From RGIG1828 sp045654685 (GTDB lineage: Bacteria > Bacillota > Clostridia > UMGS1810), in the NCBI GenBank assembly GCA_045654685.1, contig JAZONV010000117.1, positions 1 to 19,151 of the forward strand: 19,151 bases of DNA, in the 5' to 3' direction. The position numbers and the translations under genes were made by a program. The notes under the pieces are model-generated. The model had not been told where the DNA came from and ran no database searches. It saw only the letters and a program-made list of their open reading frames with translations. Below are positions 1 to 6,356 of this stretch, piece after piece; position 1 is the first letter of the stretch, and every line of letters starts with the position of its first letter.

Positions 1-13
1 TTGGAAAAACCAG

Positions 14-42
14 TTGATAATTTCTGTTTTTTGTTGTATAAT
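14..42 (+). promoter_or_regulatory. Candidate sigma-A promoter with no gene directly downstream
   Basis: TTGATA (14-19), a 17-base spacer and TATAAT (37-42) make a near-consensus promoter. Transcription would start near position 49. The next strong signal is a terminator at 87-122, so the predicted product is only about 70-75 nt and contains no convincing reading frame. It could be a small RNA or a leader/attenuator. Function is inference only. Confidence 0.5.
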
Positions 43-86
43 CTACTTGTATTTTTGGGTATTTGGTCATACTTAAATTATATCAC

Positions 87-124
87 AAAAGCCGCGAAGT
101 TTCCATGCTTCAGCGGCTTTTTGT
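87..124 (+). terminator. Rho-independent terminator
   Basis: GCCGCGAAG (91-99) pairs with CTTC-A-GCGGC (108-117), with one bulged A, and is followed by TTTTT. Preceding A residues make it partly bidirectional. It ends the short transcript predicted from the promoter at 14-42 or a gene lying left of the window. Confidence 0.8.
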
Positions 125-144
125 GTGCAAAAATTTAGAGCCGC

Positions 145-345
145 CTCACTTATTTAGTGAGACAGCCCCTTCAATGAAGCGTTCCTGACGGAACATTAAG
201 TTGTCTTCGACAATGAAGTCGCTTTGCTAATGAAGCGTTGCTTCGCAACATTTTTTGAACGCTTCGCTTCATAAATCTGATTTGAAGATTTGCTTCATAG
301 TAGCTATGCTACTGCTTCATATTTGCCGATAGGCAAATGCTTCAT
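145..345. repeat. Array of short hairpins punctuated by ATGAAG/GCTTCAT
   Basis: At least seven small perfect hairpins follow one another: CTCACT/AGTGAG (145-161), GTTCC/GGAAC (181-194), TTGTC/GACAA (201-213), GTTGC/GCAAC (237-249), AAATCT/AGATTT (273-291), AGTAGC/GCTACT (299-313) and ATTTGCC/GGCAAAT (321-338). The stem sequences differ, but the spacer word is kept: AATGAAG at 173-179, 212-218 and 229-235 on the left, and its complement GCTTCAT at 266-272, 292-298, 314-320 and 339-345 on the right. The array is therefore an inverted repeat of repeats, turning over near 250-260. No protein is encoded. It resembles intergenic hairpin arrays seen in gut Clostridia, but I cannot name a described family. 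Confidence 0.75.
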
Positions 346-400
346 TTTCATTTCTTGCATGTATAAGATACGGATTTTTATTAAAAGTTCTGCGAAAGCA

Positions 401-429
401 TTGTTTTGTAATAATAAATGTGTTATAAT
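401..429 (+). promoter_or_regulatory. Extended -10 promoter of the FAD dehydrogenase gene
   Basis: TTGTTT (401-406), a 17-base spacer and TATAAT (424-429), preceded by the extended -10 element TGT (421-423). Transcription should start near 436, giving a leader of about 27 nt with the GGAGG ribosome binding site at 450-454. The promoter lies about 55 bases after the end of the hairpin array, so the array itself would not be in this transcript. Confidence 0.7.
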
Positions 430-462
430 ATTTATTGAATTTGTGTTTTGGAGGATTTCCAT

Positions 463-1827
463 ATGAAATATGATGTAATTATTATAGGAGCAGGTCCGGG
501 TGGAATCTTTGCGGCATACGAGTTGATGCAACAAAAACCCAATTTGAAAGTTGCTGTCTTTGAAGCAGGTCACCCTTTAAGCAAGCGTCATTGTCCGATT
601 GACGGTGACAAGGTCAAGAGTTGTATAGGCTGCAAAAGTTGCTCTATTATGAGCGGTTTTGGCGGTGCAGGAGCATTCTCTGACGGAAAATATAATATTA
701 CTAACGACTTTGGAGGCACGCTCTTTGAATATATCGGCAAGCAACACGCTTTGGATTTAATGCATTATGTGGATGATATCAATCTGAAATTCGGCGGTGA
801 AGGAACAAAACTTTACACAACCGCAGGCACTCGCTTTAAGACACTTTGTATTCAAAATAATCTTCATTTACTGGATGCATCTGTTCGTCATCTTGGGACG
901 GATATAAATTATATAGTACTTGAAAATCTTTATGCATACCTGCAGGACAAGGTGGAATTTTTCTTTGATACACCTGCCCGCACAATTAAAGTAATTGATG
1001 GTGGTTATGCAGTTGAATGTGCAGATGCCACTTATGAATGCAGAAAGTGCATTGTATCTGTTGGCAGAAGCGGAAGCAAGTGGATGGAAAAAGTATGCAA
1101 AGAGTTGGATATTCCTACAATGTCAAATCGTGTTGATATTGGTGTTCGTGTTGAATTACCTGCCGCAGTTTTCGCGCACTTGACAGATGAATTATATGAA
1201 AGCAAGATTGTGTACCGCACCGAAAAATATGGTGACAAGGTCAGAACTTTCTGTATGAACCCCAAGGGTGCAGTTGTAAATGAAAATACCAATGGTATAA
1301 TTACCGTAAACGGACATAGTTATGAAGATCCCGCAAAACAAACAGATAACACAAACTTTGCACTTTTAGTTGCAAAACATTTTTCTGAACCATTCAAAGA
1401 CTCCAACGGATATGGTGAATCAATTGCCCGATTGAGCAACATGCTCGGCGGTGGTGTTATTGTTCAGCGATTTGGTGATTTGATTCGTGGTAAACGTTCC
1501 ACTCCCGACCGTATGAATGATGCTTTCATTACTCCAACGCTAAATGCAACACCGGGTGATTTGAGTCTGGTTCTGCCAAAACGTATTTTAGACGGAATTA
1601 TCGAAATGATTTATGCTCTTGACAAAGTTGCCCCCGGTACGGCTAATGATGACACTCTCCTTTATGGTGTGGAAGTTAAATTCTATAATATGGAAGTTGA
1701 AGTAAATGAAAAACTTGAATCCCGTTTTGAGGGATTGTATATTATAGGCGATGGCAGTGGTATAACACATTCGTTGTCTCATGCTTCAGCAAGCGGCGTA
1801 CATGTTGCAAGAGATATAGTTAAATAA
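463..1827 (+). CDS. FAD-dependent dehydrogenase (COG2509-type, NAD(P)/FAD oxidoreductase)
   Basis: A 454-aa cytosolic flavoprotein of the uncharacterised FAD-dependent dehydrogenase group. The N-terminus carries the Rossmann dinucleotide motif GAGPGG at residues 9-14. The C-terminus ends with a second FAD-contact block, IIGDGSG then SHASASG, within the last 30 residues. Four cysteines lie at about residues 44, 54, 57 and 60 (C-x9-C-x2-C-x2-C), just before the family signature GFGGAGAFSDGK. The physiological substrate of this family is not known to me. The ATG at 463 is chosen because GGAGG sits 8 bases upstream. A frame-compatible TTG at 448 lies before the ribosome binding site and is unlikely. 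The gene is monocistronic, with its own promoter and a terminator at 1877-1905. Family assignment is confident; the reaction is not. Confidence 0.88.
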   Translation: MKYDVIIIGAGPGGIFAAYELMQQKPNLKVAVFEAGHPLSKRHCPIDGDKVKSCIGCKSCSIMSGFGGAGAFSDGKYNITNDFGGTLFEYIGKQHALDLMHYVDDINLKFGGEGTKLYTTAGTRFKTLCIQNNLHLLDASVRHLGTDINYIVLENLYAYLQDKVEFFFDTPARTIKVIDGGYAVECADATYECRKCIVSVGRSGSKWMEKVCKELDIPTMSNRVDIGVRVELPAAVFAHLTDELYESKIVYRTEKYGDKVRTFCMNPKGAVVNENTNGIITVNGHSYEDPAKQTDNTNFALLVAKHFSEPFKDSNGYGESIARLSNMLGGGVIVQRFGDLIRGKRSTPDRMNDAFITPTLNATPGDLSLVLPKRILDGIIEMIYALDKVAPGTANDDTLLYGVEVKFYNMEVEVNEKLESRFEGLYIIGDGSGITHSLSHASASGVHVARDIVK

Positions 1828-1876
1828 TATTAAGTTGTAACACAAACTCCCGTATATTATTTTGAACTTACAAAAT

Positions 1877-1907
1877 ACACCGTCACAAAAGTGGCGGTGT
1901 TTGTTTT
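1877..1907 (+). terminator. Terminator of the FAD dehydrogenase gene
   Basis: ACACCGTCAC (1877-1886), loop AAAA, GTGGCGGTGT (1891-1900) with one G-T pair, then TTGTTTT. Confidence 0.85.
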
Positions 1908-1913
1908 GAAATC

Positions 1914-1964
1914 AAAAAAATGAACGACTATACATTTATATATGAATAGTCGTTCTGTTTTTTT
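1914..1964. terminator. Bidirectional terminator between convergent units
   Basis: GAACGACTAT (1922-1931) pairs perfectly with ATAGTCGTTC (1946-1955). It is flanked by seven A on the left and a long T run on the right, so it can end transcription from both sides. On the minus strand it closes the creatinase/creatininase-like operon, whose last stop codon is at 2005. Confidence 0.85.
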
Positions 1965-2004
1965 ATGACTTGTAAAATTTTTGAAAAACAAAATGCTTTT
2001 ATTG

Positions 2005-2739
2005 TTATACTATTTTGTTCTCAAGATATTCAAGAGATTTTTTCACCATTTCATCTCCGAGTTCTTTATTAGCCTCCTCGGCGCTTTTGGTGAACCAATG
2101 ATTAATATCGCCGAGTCTGTCAAGCTTTACGGCTTCGGGATAAAGAGACATAAGTATTGAACATTCGTACTTTCCGGCATGATCATATCCCGTATCATTC
2201 TGCACTTGTGTGCTCATTGTGGGAATGACCTTTATCCATGAGAAAGGATCATCACCGCCGCCGAGGTTTTCATAGTAGGAAGCATAATTTTCACTGCCCC
2301 ACCATCCCCTGCCCTGAGTCTTTTCAAGATAGCGCATTGTGGCACGCTTGGCTGCTTTCATATATGAAAGAGTCATAGGCATAAGGCTTTCCTGCTCGAA
2401 CTGATGATGAATTACCACATATATATTTCTCAGCCCTGCATCTAACATATTCATGAAAATCTGATAGATATAGGCTTCGAAAACATCTTCCTCAATATGA
2501 ACAGTTCCACTTGTTTCATCGGCAACAGCATAGCTTGAAGGACTGTAGTAGATTGTGGGAGCAATCATGATTTCTTTCTTTTCGGAAAGTTTTTTTATGA
2601 GCCCCTCTGCAATGAGTGTATCACATCCGTATGAACAATGGGGTCCGTGATATTCAACTGTTCCGCCACACATTACCACAGGGATTCTTTCTTCTTTTAC
2701 ACGATTAACCTCTCTTGGAAAACTCATATTATATTCCAT
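2005..2739 (-). CDS. Creatininase-family metal-dependent amidohydrolase
   Basis: A 244-aa protein of the creatininase / FAPy-deformylase fold (COG1402), a usual length for the family. The N-terminal motif GGTVEYHGPHCSYGCD supplies the metal ligands Glu29, His31 and Asp40. Near the C-terminus DHAGKYE places His177 and Glu182 where creatininase has its catalytic His178 and a following Glu. The middle motif, NGHYEN in creatininase, reads HHQFEQ (residues 111-116), so the expected metal His is Gln113 unless the neighbouring His112 substitutes. It is the last gene of a three-gene operon, 10 bases after the ASRT-family gene, with GAGGTG before the ATG. Substrate is unknown: creatinine or another cyclic amide is possible (inference), given the creatinase-fold partner. 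Confidence 0.82.
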   Translation of the reverse strand: MEYNMSFPREVNRVKEERIPVVMCGGTVEYHGPHCSYGCDTLIAEGLIKKLSEKKEIMIAPTIYYSPSSYAVADETSGTVHIEEDVFEAYIYQIFMNMLDAGLRNIYVVIHHQFEQESLMPMTLSYMKAAKRATMRYLEKTQGRGWWGSENYASYYENLGGGDDPFSWIKVIPTMSTQVQNDTGYDHAGKYECSILMSLYPEAVKLDRLGDINHWFTKSAEEANKELGDEMVKKSLEYLENKIV

Positions 2740-2749
2740 TTAGAGCACC

Positions 2750-3121
2750 TCACTCTGCATATGCTAAAGTTGTGTAGAAAGCAAGATTCGACTGAGTATT
2801 GTCAAGTCTGCCGTATTGTACAACAATTTCGCAATTTGATGTTAATTTCATTGCATACTGTGTTTCAAAGGGAACAACAAAACCGCACATATCTTCAACG
2901 TTATTTGTACGGAAGCATCTTACTCTGCCTGCTTTTACTGTCCATTTGATATCTTCATATGCATCTTTATCTGTAAAGAAAAGTTTTACAGAGATTTCTG
3001 CATCAACATCGCTGTCATTTACTATTATAACAGATTCATGCCCTTTTGCAACCCCTTCTCCTTCGTGGGGAAGTTCGCAATCAGGAATAATCCATACTTT
3101 TTTTCCGATTTTATTACACAT
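2750..3121 (-). CDS. ASRT-family small-molecule-binding protein (sensory rhodopsin transducer-like)
   Basis: A 123-aa, all-beta soluble protein. The opening GKKVWIIPDCELP, the block SHEsv/IVNDSDVDAEI-like (here HESVIIVNDSD) and the strand KLFFTDKDAYED match the Anabaena sensory rhodopsin transducer family (PF07100). Members of this family occur in many bacteria without rhodopsins and are thought to bind small molecules. There is no signal peptide or membrane segment. Its ATG lies inside the end of the upstream M24 gene (8-base overlap, ATGTGTAA) and no good ribosome binding site is visible, so translation is probably coupled. Its place between a creatinase-fold and a creatininase-fold gene suggests it binds the substrate or product of this cassette (inference). 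Confidence 0.78.
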   Translation of the reverse strand: MCNKIGKKVWIIPDCELPHEGEGVAKGHESVIIVNDSDVDAEISVKLFFTDKDAYEDIKWTVKAGRVRCFRTNNVEDMCGFVVPFETQYAMKLTSNCEIVVQYGRLDNTQSNLAFYTTLAYAE

Positions 3122-4286
3122 CGAGTTCTATAATTCCTTTCTTGAGATAGTCTGTCATTGAATGACATCCATCTTTTGTAACGGCAATACCTTTTTCCCA
3201 ACGAACACCAAATCCGTCACCTGAAATGAAGGTATCAACCTGGAATGTCATATTTTCCTGAAGTACATAATCACTTATTGTTTCCATCCAGGGTGCCTCA
3301 ACTTCAATCATACCTGTTCCGTGACATGGACCATATACGAAATTATCTTTAAATCCGTTGTCCACATACATTTTGTAGAAATCTTTTGCAATATCACTTG
3401 CGATGACACCTGCTTTGATGCGGTCTACTGTCCAGTCGTGAGCTTCTTTACAGAATTCAACCACTCTGCGTCTTTCGCCTTCAAGTTTACCCATTACAAC
3501 AGGAAGGCCTATTGCCGGAGAATATCCGTCTACTTTTGCAGAAAGGTTAAGCTGAACAATGTCACCTTTATTGATGGTTCTGTAACCTGAACGGCTTATT
3601 GCATGACTTGTTGATTTTTCGCTGAATACATACATGGGAAGACCTTCATATTCTGCGCCTTCTTCATATATTACTCTCTGTGCAATACCTACCATCTGAA
3701 GTTCAGTTACACCGGGTTTTAAATTTCTGATAACTTCATCTGTTGCAATATCTACAATTCTGAAACCTTCCTGAATGCAGGCAAGTTCATTTTTGGATTT
3801 AATCTGACGAAGTTCTACCATAATGTCATTACATTTAACGATTTCAGCATCGGGATAACTGTTTTTAAGACCCTCATAGATGGGAAGAGTACATTCAACA
3901 TAACTGCCAAGACCGATTTTTATATTTTTACCTGTCACACCAATTGCTTTGAACACATCTTCAAATGTGTTTGCTTTAAGTTCGGGATATGAAGGGTCTG
4001 CCGATTCTCTGAACTCTCTCAGACAGAAAATTTTGTCGATTTTAGCAACGTCCTGTGCAAAGATTATACATTCAGGTCCTACCATAAGTGCCGCATCACC
4101 GTTTGCACTGATCGCAACACCTGCACGTTCAAAAAGTGGCCAGAAGCCGCTGAAATATCTTGCATTAGCATAGTCTGATTCTGTACTGGACACTACCATT
4201 ACATCAAGACCCTTTGCGGCAACGAGTTTTGCTGCTTTTGCAATTCTTTCCTTATACTCATAATCGGGGATACAAATTCTTGACAT
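3114..4286 (-). CDS. M24-family creatinase/Xaa-Pro aminopeptidase-like protein, metal site degenerate
   Basis: A 390-aa protein with the two-domain layout of creatinase and aminopeptidase P: an N-terminal creatinase_N domain (about 1-140) and a pita-bread catalytic domain (about 155-390). The usual metal-binding Asp pair is replaced: the first position reads VQLNLS (Asn247) and the second GYSPAIG. CHGTG (His322) and VRWEKG (Glu363) remain, and the other Glu position is Asp351 (FQVDT). His228, in the segment STSHAISRS, falls where creatinase has catalytic His232. It is therefore unlikely to be a metallopeptidase. It may be a creatinase-like hydrolase, although the creatinase Glu262 equivalent is not evident. 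The ATG at 4286 has AAAGGAG 9 bases upstream; an ATG at 4295 overlaps that site and is rejected. First gene of the operon, divergent from the AraC regulator. Confidence 0.8.
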   Translation of the reverse strand: MSRICIPDYEYKERIAKAAKLVAAKGLDVMVVSSTESDYANARYFSGFWPLFERAGVAISANGDAALMVGPECIIFAQDVAKIDKIFCLREFRESADPSYPELKANTFEDVFKAIGVTGKNIKIGLGSYVECTLPIYEGLKNSYPDAEIVKCNDIMVELRQIKSKNELACIQEGFRIVDIATDEVIRNLKPGVTELQMVGIAQRVIYEEGAEYEGLPMYVFSEKSTSHAISRSGYRTINKGDIVQLNLSAKVDGYSPAIGLPVVMGKLEGERRRVVEFCKEAHDWTVDRIKAGVIASDIAKDFYKMYVDNGFKDNFVYGPCHGTGMIEVEAPWMETISDYVLQENMTFQVDTFISGDGFGVRWEKGIAVTKDGCHSMTDYLKKGIIELDV

Positions 4287-4325
4287 AAAAAACATCTCCT
4301 TTATTTAAAAATGTCTGTTATCTAA

Positions 4326-4371
4326 AGTATATATCAATCCTATGATTTTGTATTTAGAAAATATTAAATAC
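4326..4371. promoter_or_regulatory. Divergent control region: weak minus-strand -10 and a 7-base inverted repeat
   Basis: On the minus strand TATACT (4326-4331) is a plausible -10 for the creatinase-like operon, but no good -35 lies 16-18 bases upstream, as is common for activator-dependent promoters. Just upstream lies the inverted repeat GTATTTA (4350-4356) / TAAATAC (4365-4371), a candidate regulator site. The region is very AT-rich, so a chance palindrome is possible. Confidence 0.35.
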
Positions 4372-4412
4372 TTTTTGTATTATTTTAAATATATTTAATT
4401 TTGGATAAACCA

Positions 4413-4440
4413 TTGACAATATTTTAAAAGATGATAAAAT
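4413..4440 (+). promoter_or_regulatory. Promoter of the AraC-family regulator
   Basis: Consensus TTGACA (4413-4418), a 16-base spacer and TAAAAT (4435-4440). Transcription would start near 4447. The start region carries the inverted repeat AACAACC (4447-4453) / GGTTGTT (4475-4481), which could be an operator or a leader hairpin in front of the gene. Confidence 0.6.
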
Positions 4441-4498
4441 AGCCTTAACAACCAACAATAAATATGTATGTCAGGGTTGTTTTCAAGAGGTGAAAATT

Positions 4499-5371
4499 TT
4501 GGAATACAAACTCAAAAAATTTTCATATGCAATAACTGTCAGCAGAATTGCAAATCTGCACTATTTTGAATTCACAAACCGGTTTCACACCGAAGAAGGA
4601 AATCACTCTTTTCGTGAAATGCTGTATGTGGACAGCGGTTTTATAACTGTTGATGCAGACACATACCATGGAGCTTTGAAAGAAAATCAGATGATAATTC
4701 ACAGAAGCAATGAAACCCATAGTCTTTCATGTCCCGAGAACGAAGCATCAAATGTTATCATAATCGGATTTGAATGTGACAATCCCGAGTTGGACTCTTT
4801 CTCGGAATTTCCCACAGAATTGAACGAGGTTCAGAAAAAACTTCTCACCGAAATCGTAAAAGAAGGCAGAAATGTTTTTGAACCGCCATATGATATACCA
4901 AGTCAAAAAGATATGAAAAAGAAAAAAGAATATCCCTTCGGTGCAGACCAACTGATAAAAATAAAACTTGAAAATCTTTTTATTGAGCTTGTAAGAAGTA
5001 AAACAAATGTCTCATCAAGTGAAATAAATGATATTTCAGGCGATAAGATTCACGAGATATCAAGATATTTAAACGAAAATTTTAAAGAAAAGATCAAGCT
5101 TTCCGAGCTTTGTTTTCTGTTTGGAACAAACTCCACAACTTTATGCAACAAATTTAAAGATTCTTTTGGCGATACTGTTATTTCTTATGTCAATAAACTC
5201 AAAATCAAAGAATCTAAAAAACTTATGAGAAGCGGAAGATACAATCTTACGGAAATTTCTTCAATGGTTGGGTTTTCTTCTGTTCATTACTTTAGCAGAA
5301 TTTTCAAACAATACGAAAAAATTTCTCCGGCAAGTTACATAAAAACAATTAAATCAAGATTAATGGTGTAA
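4499..5371 (+). CDS. AraC-family transcriptional regulator
   Basis: A 290-aa one-component regulator. The N-terminal part (about 10-140) has the look of an AraC-type cupin sensor domain. The C-terminal 100 residues hold two helix-turn-helix motifs: the first around IKLSELCFLFGTNSTTLCNK, the second around NLTEISSMVGFSSVHYFSRI, followed by the typical ISPASYI ending. The start is probably TTG at 4499, because GAGGTGA (4487-4493) lies 5 bases before it. The longer reading from GTG at 4490 would begin inside this ribosome binding site. It is divergent from the creatinase-like operon across about 210 bases, the usual arrangement for a local activator; that target is inferred. A bidirectional terminator follows directly. 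Confidence 0.9.
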   Translation: MEYKLKKFSYAITVSRIANLHYFEFTNRFHTEEGNHSFREMLYVDSGFITVDADTYHGALKENQMIIHRSNETHSLSCPENEASNVIIIGFECDNPELDSFSEFPTELNEVQKKLLTEIVKEGRNVFEPPYDIPSQKDMKKKKEYPFGADQLIKIKLENLFIELVRSKTNVSSSEINDISGDKIHEISRYLNENFKEKIKLSELCFLFGTNSTTLCNKFKDSFGDTVISYVNKLKIKESKKLMRSGRYNLTEISSMVGFSSVHYFSRIFKQYEKISPASYIKTIKSRLMV

Positions 5372-5379
5372 ATCCATAT

Positions 5380-5424
5380 ATAAAAGTCCATGGGAATTTT
5401 TGATTCTCATGGACTTTTAATTTT
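5380..5424. terminator. Bidirectional terminator between AraC regulator and pyridoxal kinase genes
   Basis: AAAAGTCCATG (5382-5392) pairs with CATGGACTTTT (5408-5418), loop rich in T. It serves the plus-strand regulator and the minus-strand kinase, whose stop codon is at 5429. Confidence 0.85.
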
Positions 5425-5428
5425 AATG

Positions 5429-6262
5429 TTATTCTTCTAATGCCTTTATGAGTTTTCCGAGGAGCGGTTCAAATTTTGAACCATACCAATGGTTTTCCTC
5501 CTCAACAGTTGCTTTGATACATTCGAAAGTATAATCTGCGGCAATTTTTGCAGCATCATATGCACTTTTTTCCCTCAAAAGCGAGCCAACAAATGCCGAT
5601 GCATATATATCTCCGGTACCATGACATATTTTTGGCAAAAGAGTATGCTTATAATATTCATTTATGCCGTCTTGGGAAACGAGAACTCCTGTTGATTCTT
5701 TGTCATATGAAACCCCTGTAAAAACTATGTTTTTACAACCGAGACCATACAGTTTTTCAACAATTTTCATTATGTATTCTTGGTCATATTCAAGTGTATA
5801 TGGTGTATCTGTAAGAAGACAGGCTTCTGTAAGATTAGGCAAGATAAAATCCGCATCTTTGCAAAGAGTTTTCATTGCTTCAACAAAGTCTTTATCAAAT
5901 CCTGCATAGAGTTTTCCGTTGTCTGCCATTGCAGGGTCAACAATTGTAAGAGCATTTTCTTTTCTCACTGATGAAAATATATCTTTTACATATTCAATCT
6001 GTTTTGTGCTTCCAAGATATCCCGTGTATACAGCATCAAACTTTATGCCCTCTTTTTCCCAATGCTGTCTTATTTTCGGCATATCTTCAGTAAGATCTGT
6101 GAATGTATATCCCTTAAATCCTGCCGTATGTGTTGACAAAACAGCAGATGGAATAACAGAAGTTTCAATACCGCAGGCTGAAATTATGGGTAGCGCAACC
6201 GTCAGCGAGCACTGCCCCACACATGAAATATCCTGAATTGTAAGCAATCTTTTATATACCAT
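5429..6262 (-). CDS. pdxK: Pyridoxal/pyridoxamine kinase (vitamin B6 salvage)
   Basis: A 277-aa ribokinase-fold kinase (COG2240) that phosphorylates pyridoxal, pyridoxine or pyridoxamine with ATP in the cytosol to give the PLP pool. The N-terminus QDISCVGQCSLTVALPIISA is typical of the Firmicutes pyridoxamine kinases. The block VDPAMADNG (108-116) and the anion-hole motif HGTGD (214-218), with catalytic Asp218, are intact. The ATG at 6262 has AAGGAG 9 bases upstream. The gene is divergent from a MocR-type regulator with overlapping promoters, which fits PLP-responsive control by a PdxR-like protein. HMP kinase (ThiD-like) activity is an alternative in this superfamily, but sequence and context both favour vitamin B6. 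Confidence 0.9.
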   Translation of the reverse strand: MVYKRLLTIQDISCVGQCSLTVALPIISACGIETSVIPSAVLSTHTAGFKGYTFTDLTEDMPKIRQHWEKEGIKFDAVYTGYLGSTKQIEYVKDIFSSVRKENALTIVDPAMADNGKLYAGFDKDFVEAMKTLCKDADFILPNLTEACLLTDTPYTLEYDQEYIMKIVEKLYGLGCKNIVFTGVSYDKESTGVLVSQDGINEYYKHTLLPKICHGTGDIYASAFVGSLLREKSAYDAAKIAADYTFECIKATVEEENHWYGSKFEPLLGKLIKALEE

Positions 6263-6275
6263 TGTAAAATGCTCC

Positions 6276-6304
6276 TTTACAAAACTGACTTATTGTATTA
6301 TAAT
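6276..6304 (+). promoter_or_regulatory. Promoter of the MocR/PdxR-type regulator
   Basis: TTTACA (6276-6281), a 17-base spacer and TATAAT (6299-6304). The transcript would start near 6311. An AGGAG at 6336-6340 lies 16 bases before the ATG at 6357, longer than usual, so translation may be weak. Confidence 0.65.
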
Positions 6305-6333
6305 TTATATTTGATAATAAATAAATAATCAAA
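6297..6333 (-). promoter_or_regulatory. Overlapping divergent promoter of the pyridoxal kinase gene, with candidate operator
   Basis: The minus-strand TATAAT occupies 6297-6302, overlapping the plus-strand -10 (6299-6304). A weak -35 (TTTATT, 6320-6325) is 17 bases away. The inverted repeat TTTGAT (6310-6315) / ATCAAA (6328-6333) covers the minus -35 region and could be the regulator's binding site. Confidence 0.45.
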
Positions 6334-6356
6334 ATAGGAGATTTTTATATAATCAG

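Noticed and set aside
145..345. CRISPR array
   Set aside because: The repeated word is only 7 bases, spacing is irregular, orientation flips, and the intervening units are themselves hairpins. No cas genes are present.
448..462. Upstream TTG start for the FAD dehydrogenase
   Set aside because: It precedes the GGAGG ribosome binding site at 450-454; the ATG at 463 has ideal spacing and begins right before the dinucleotide-binding strand.
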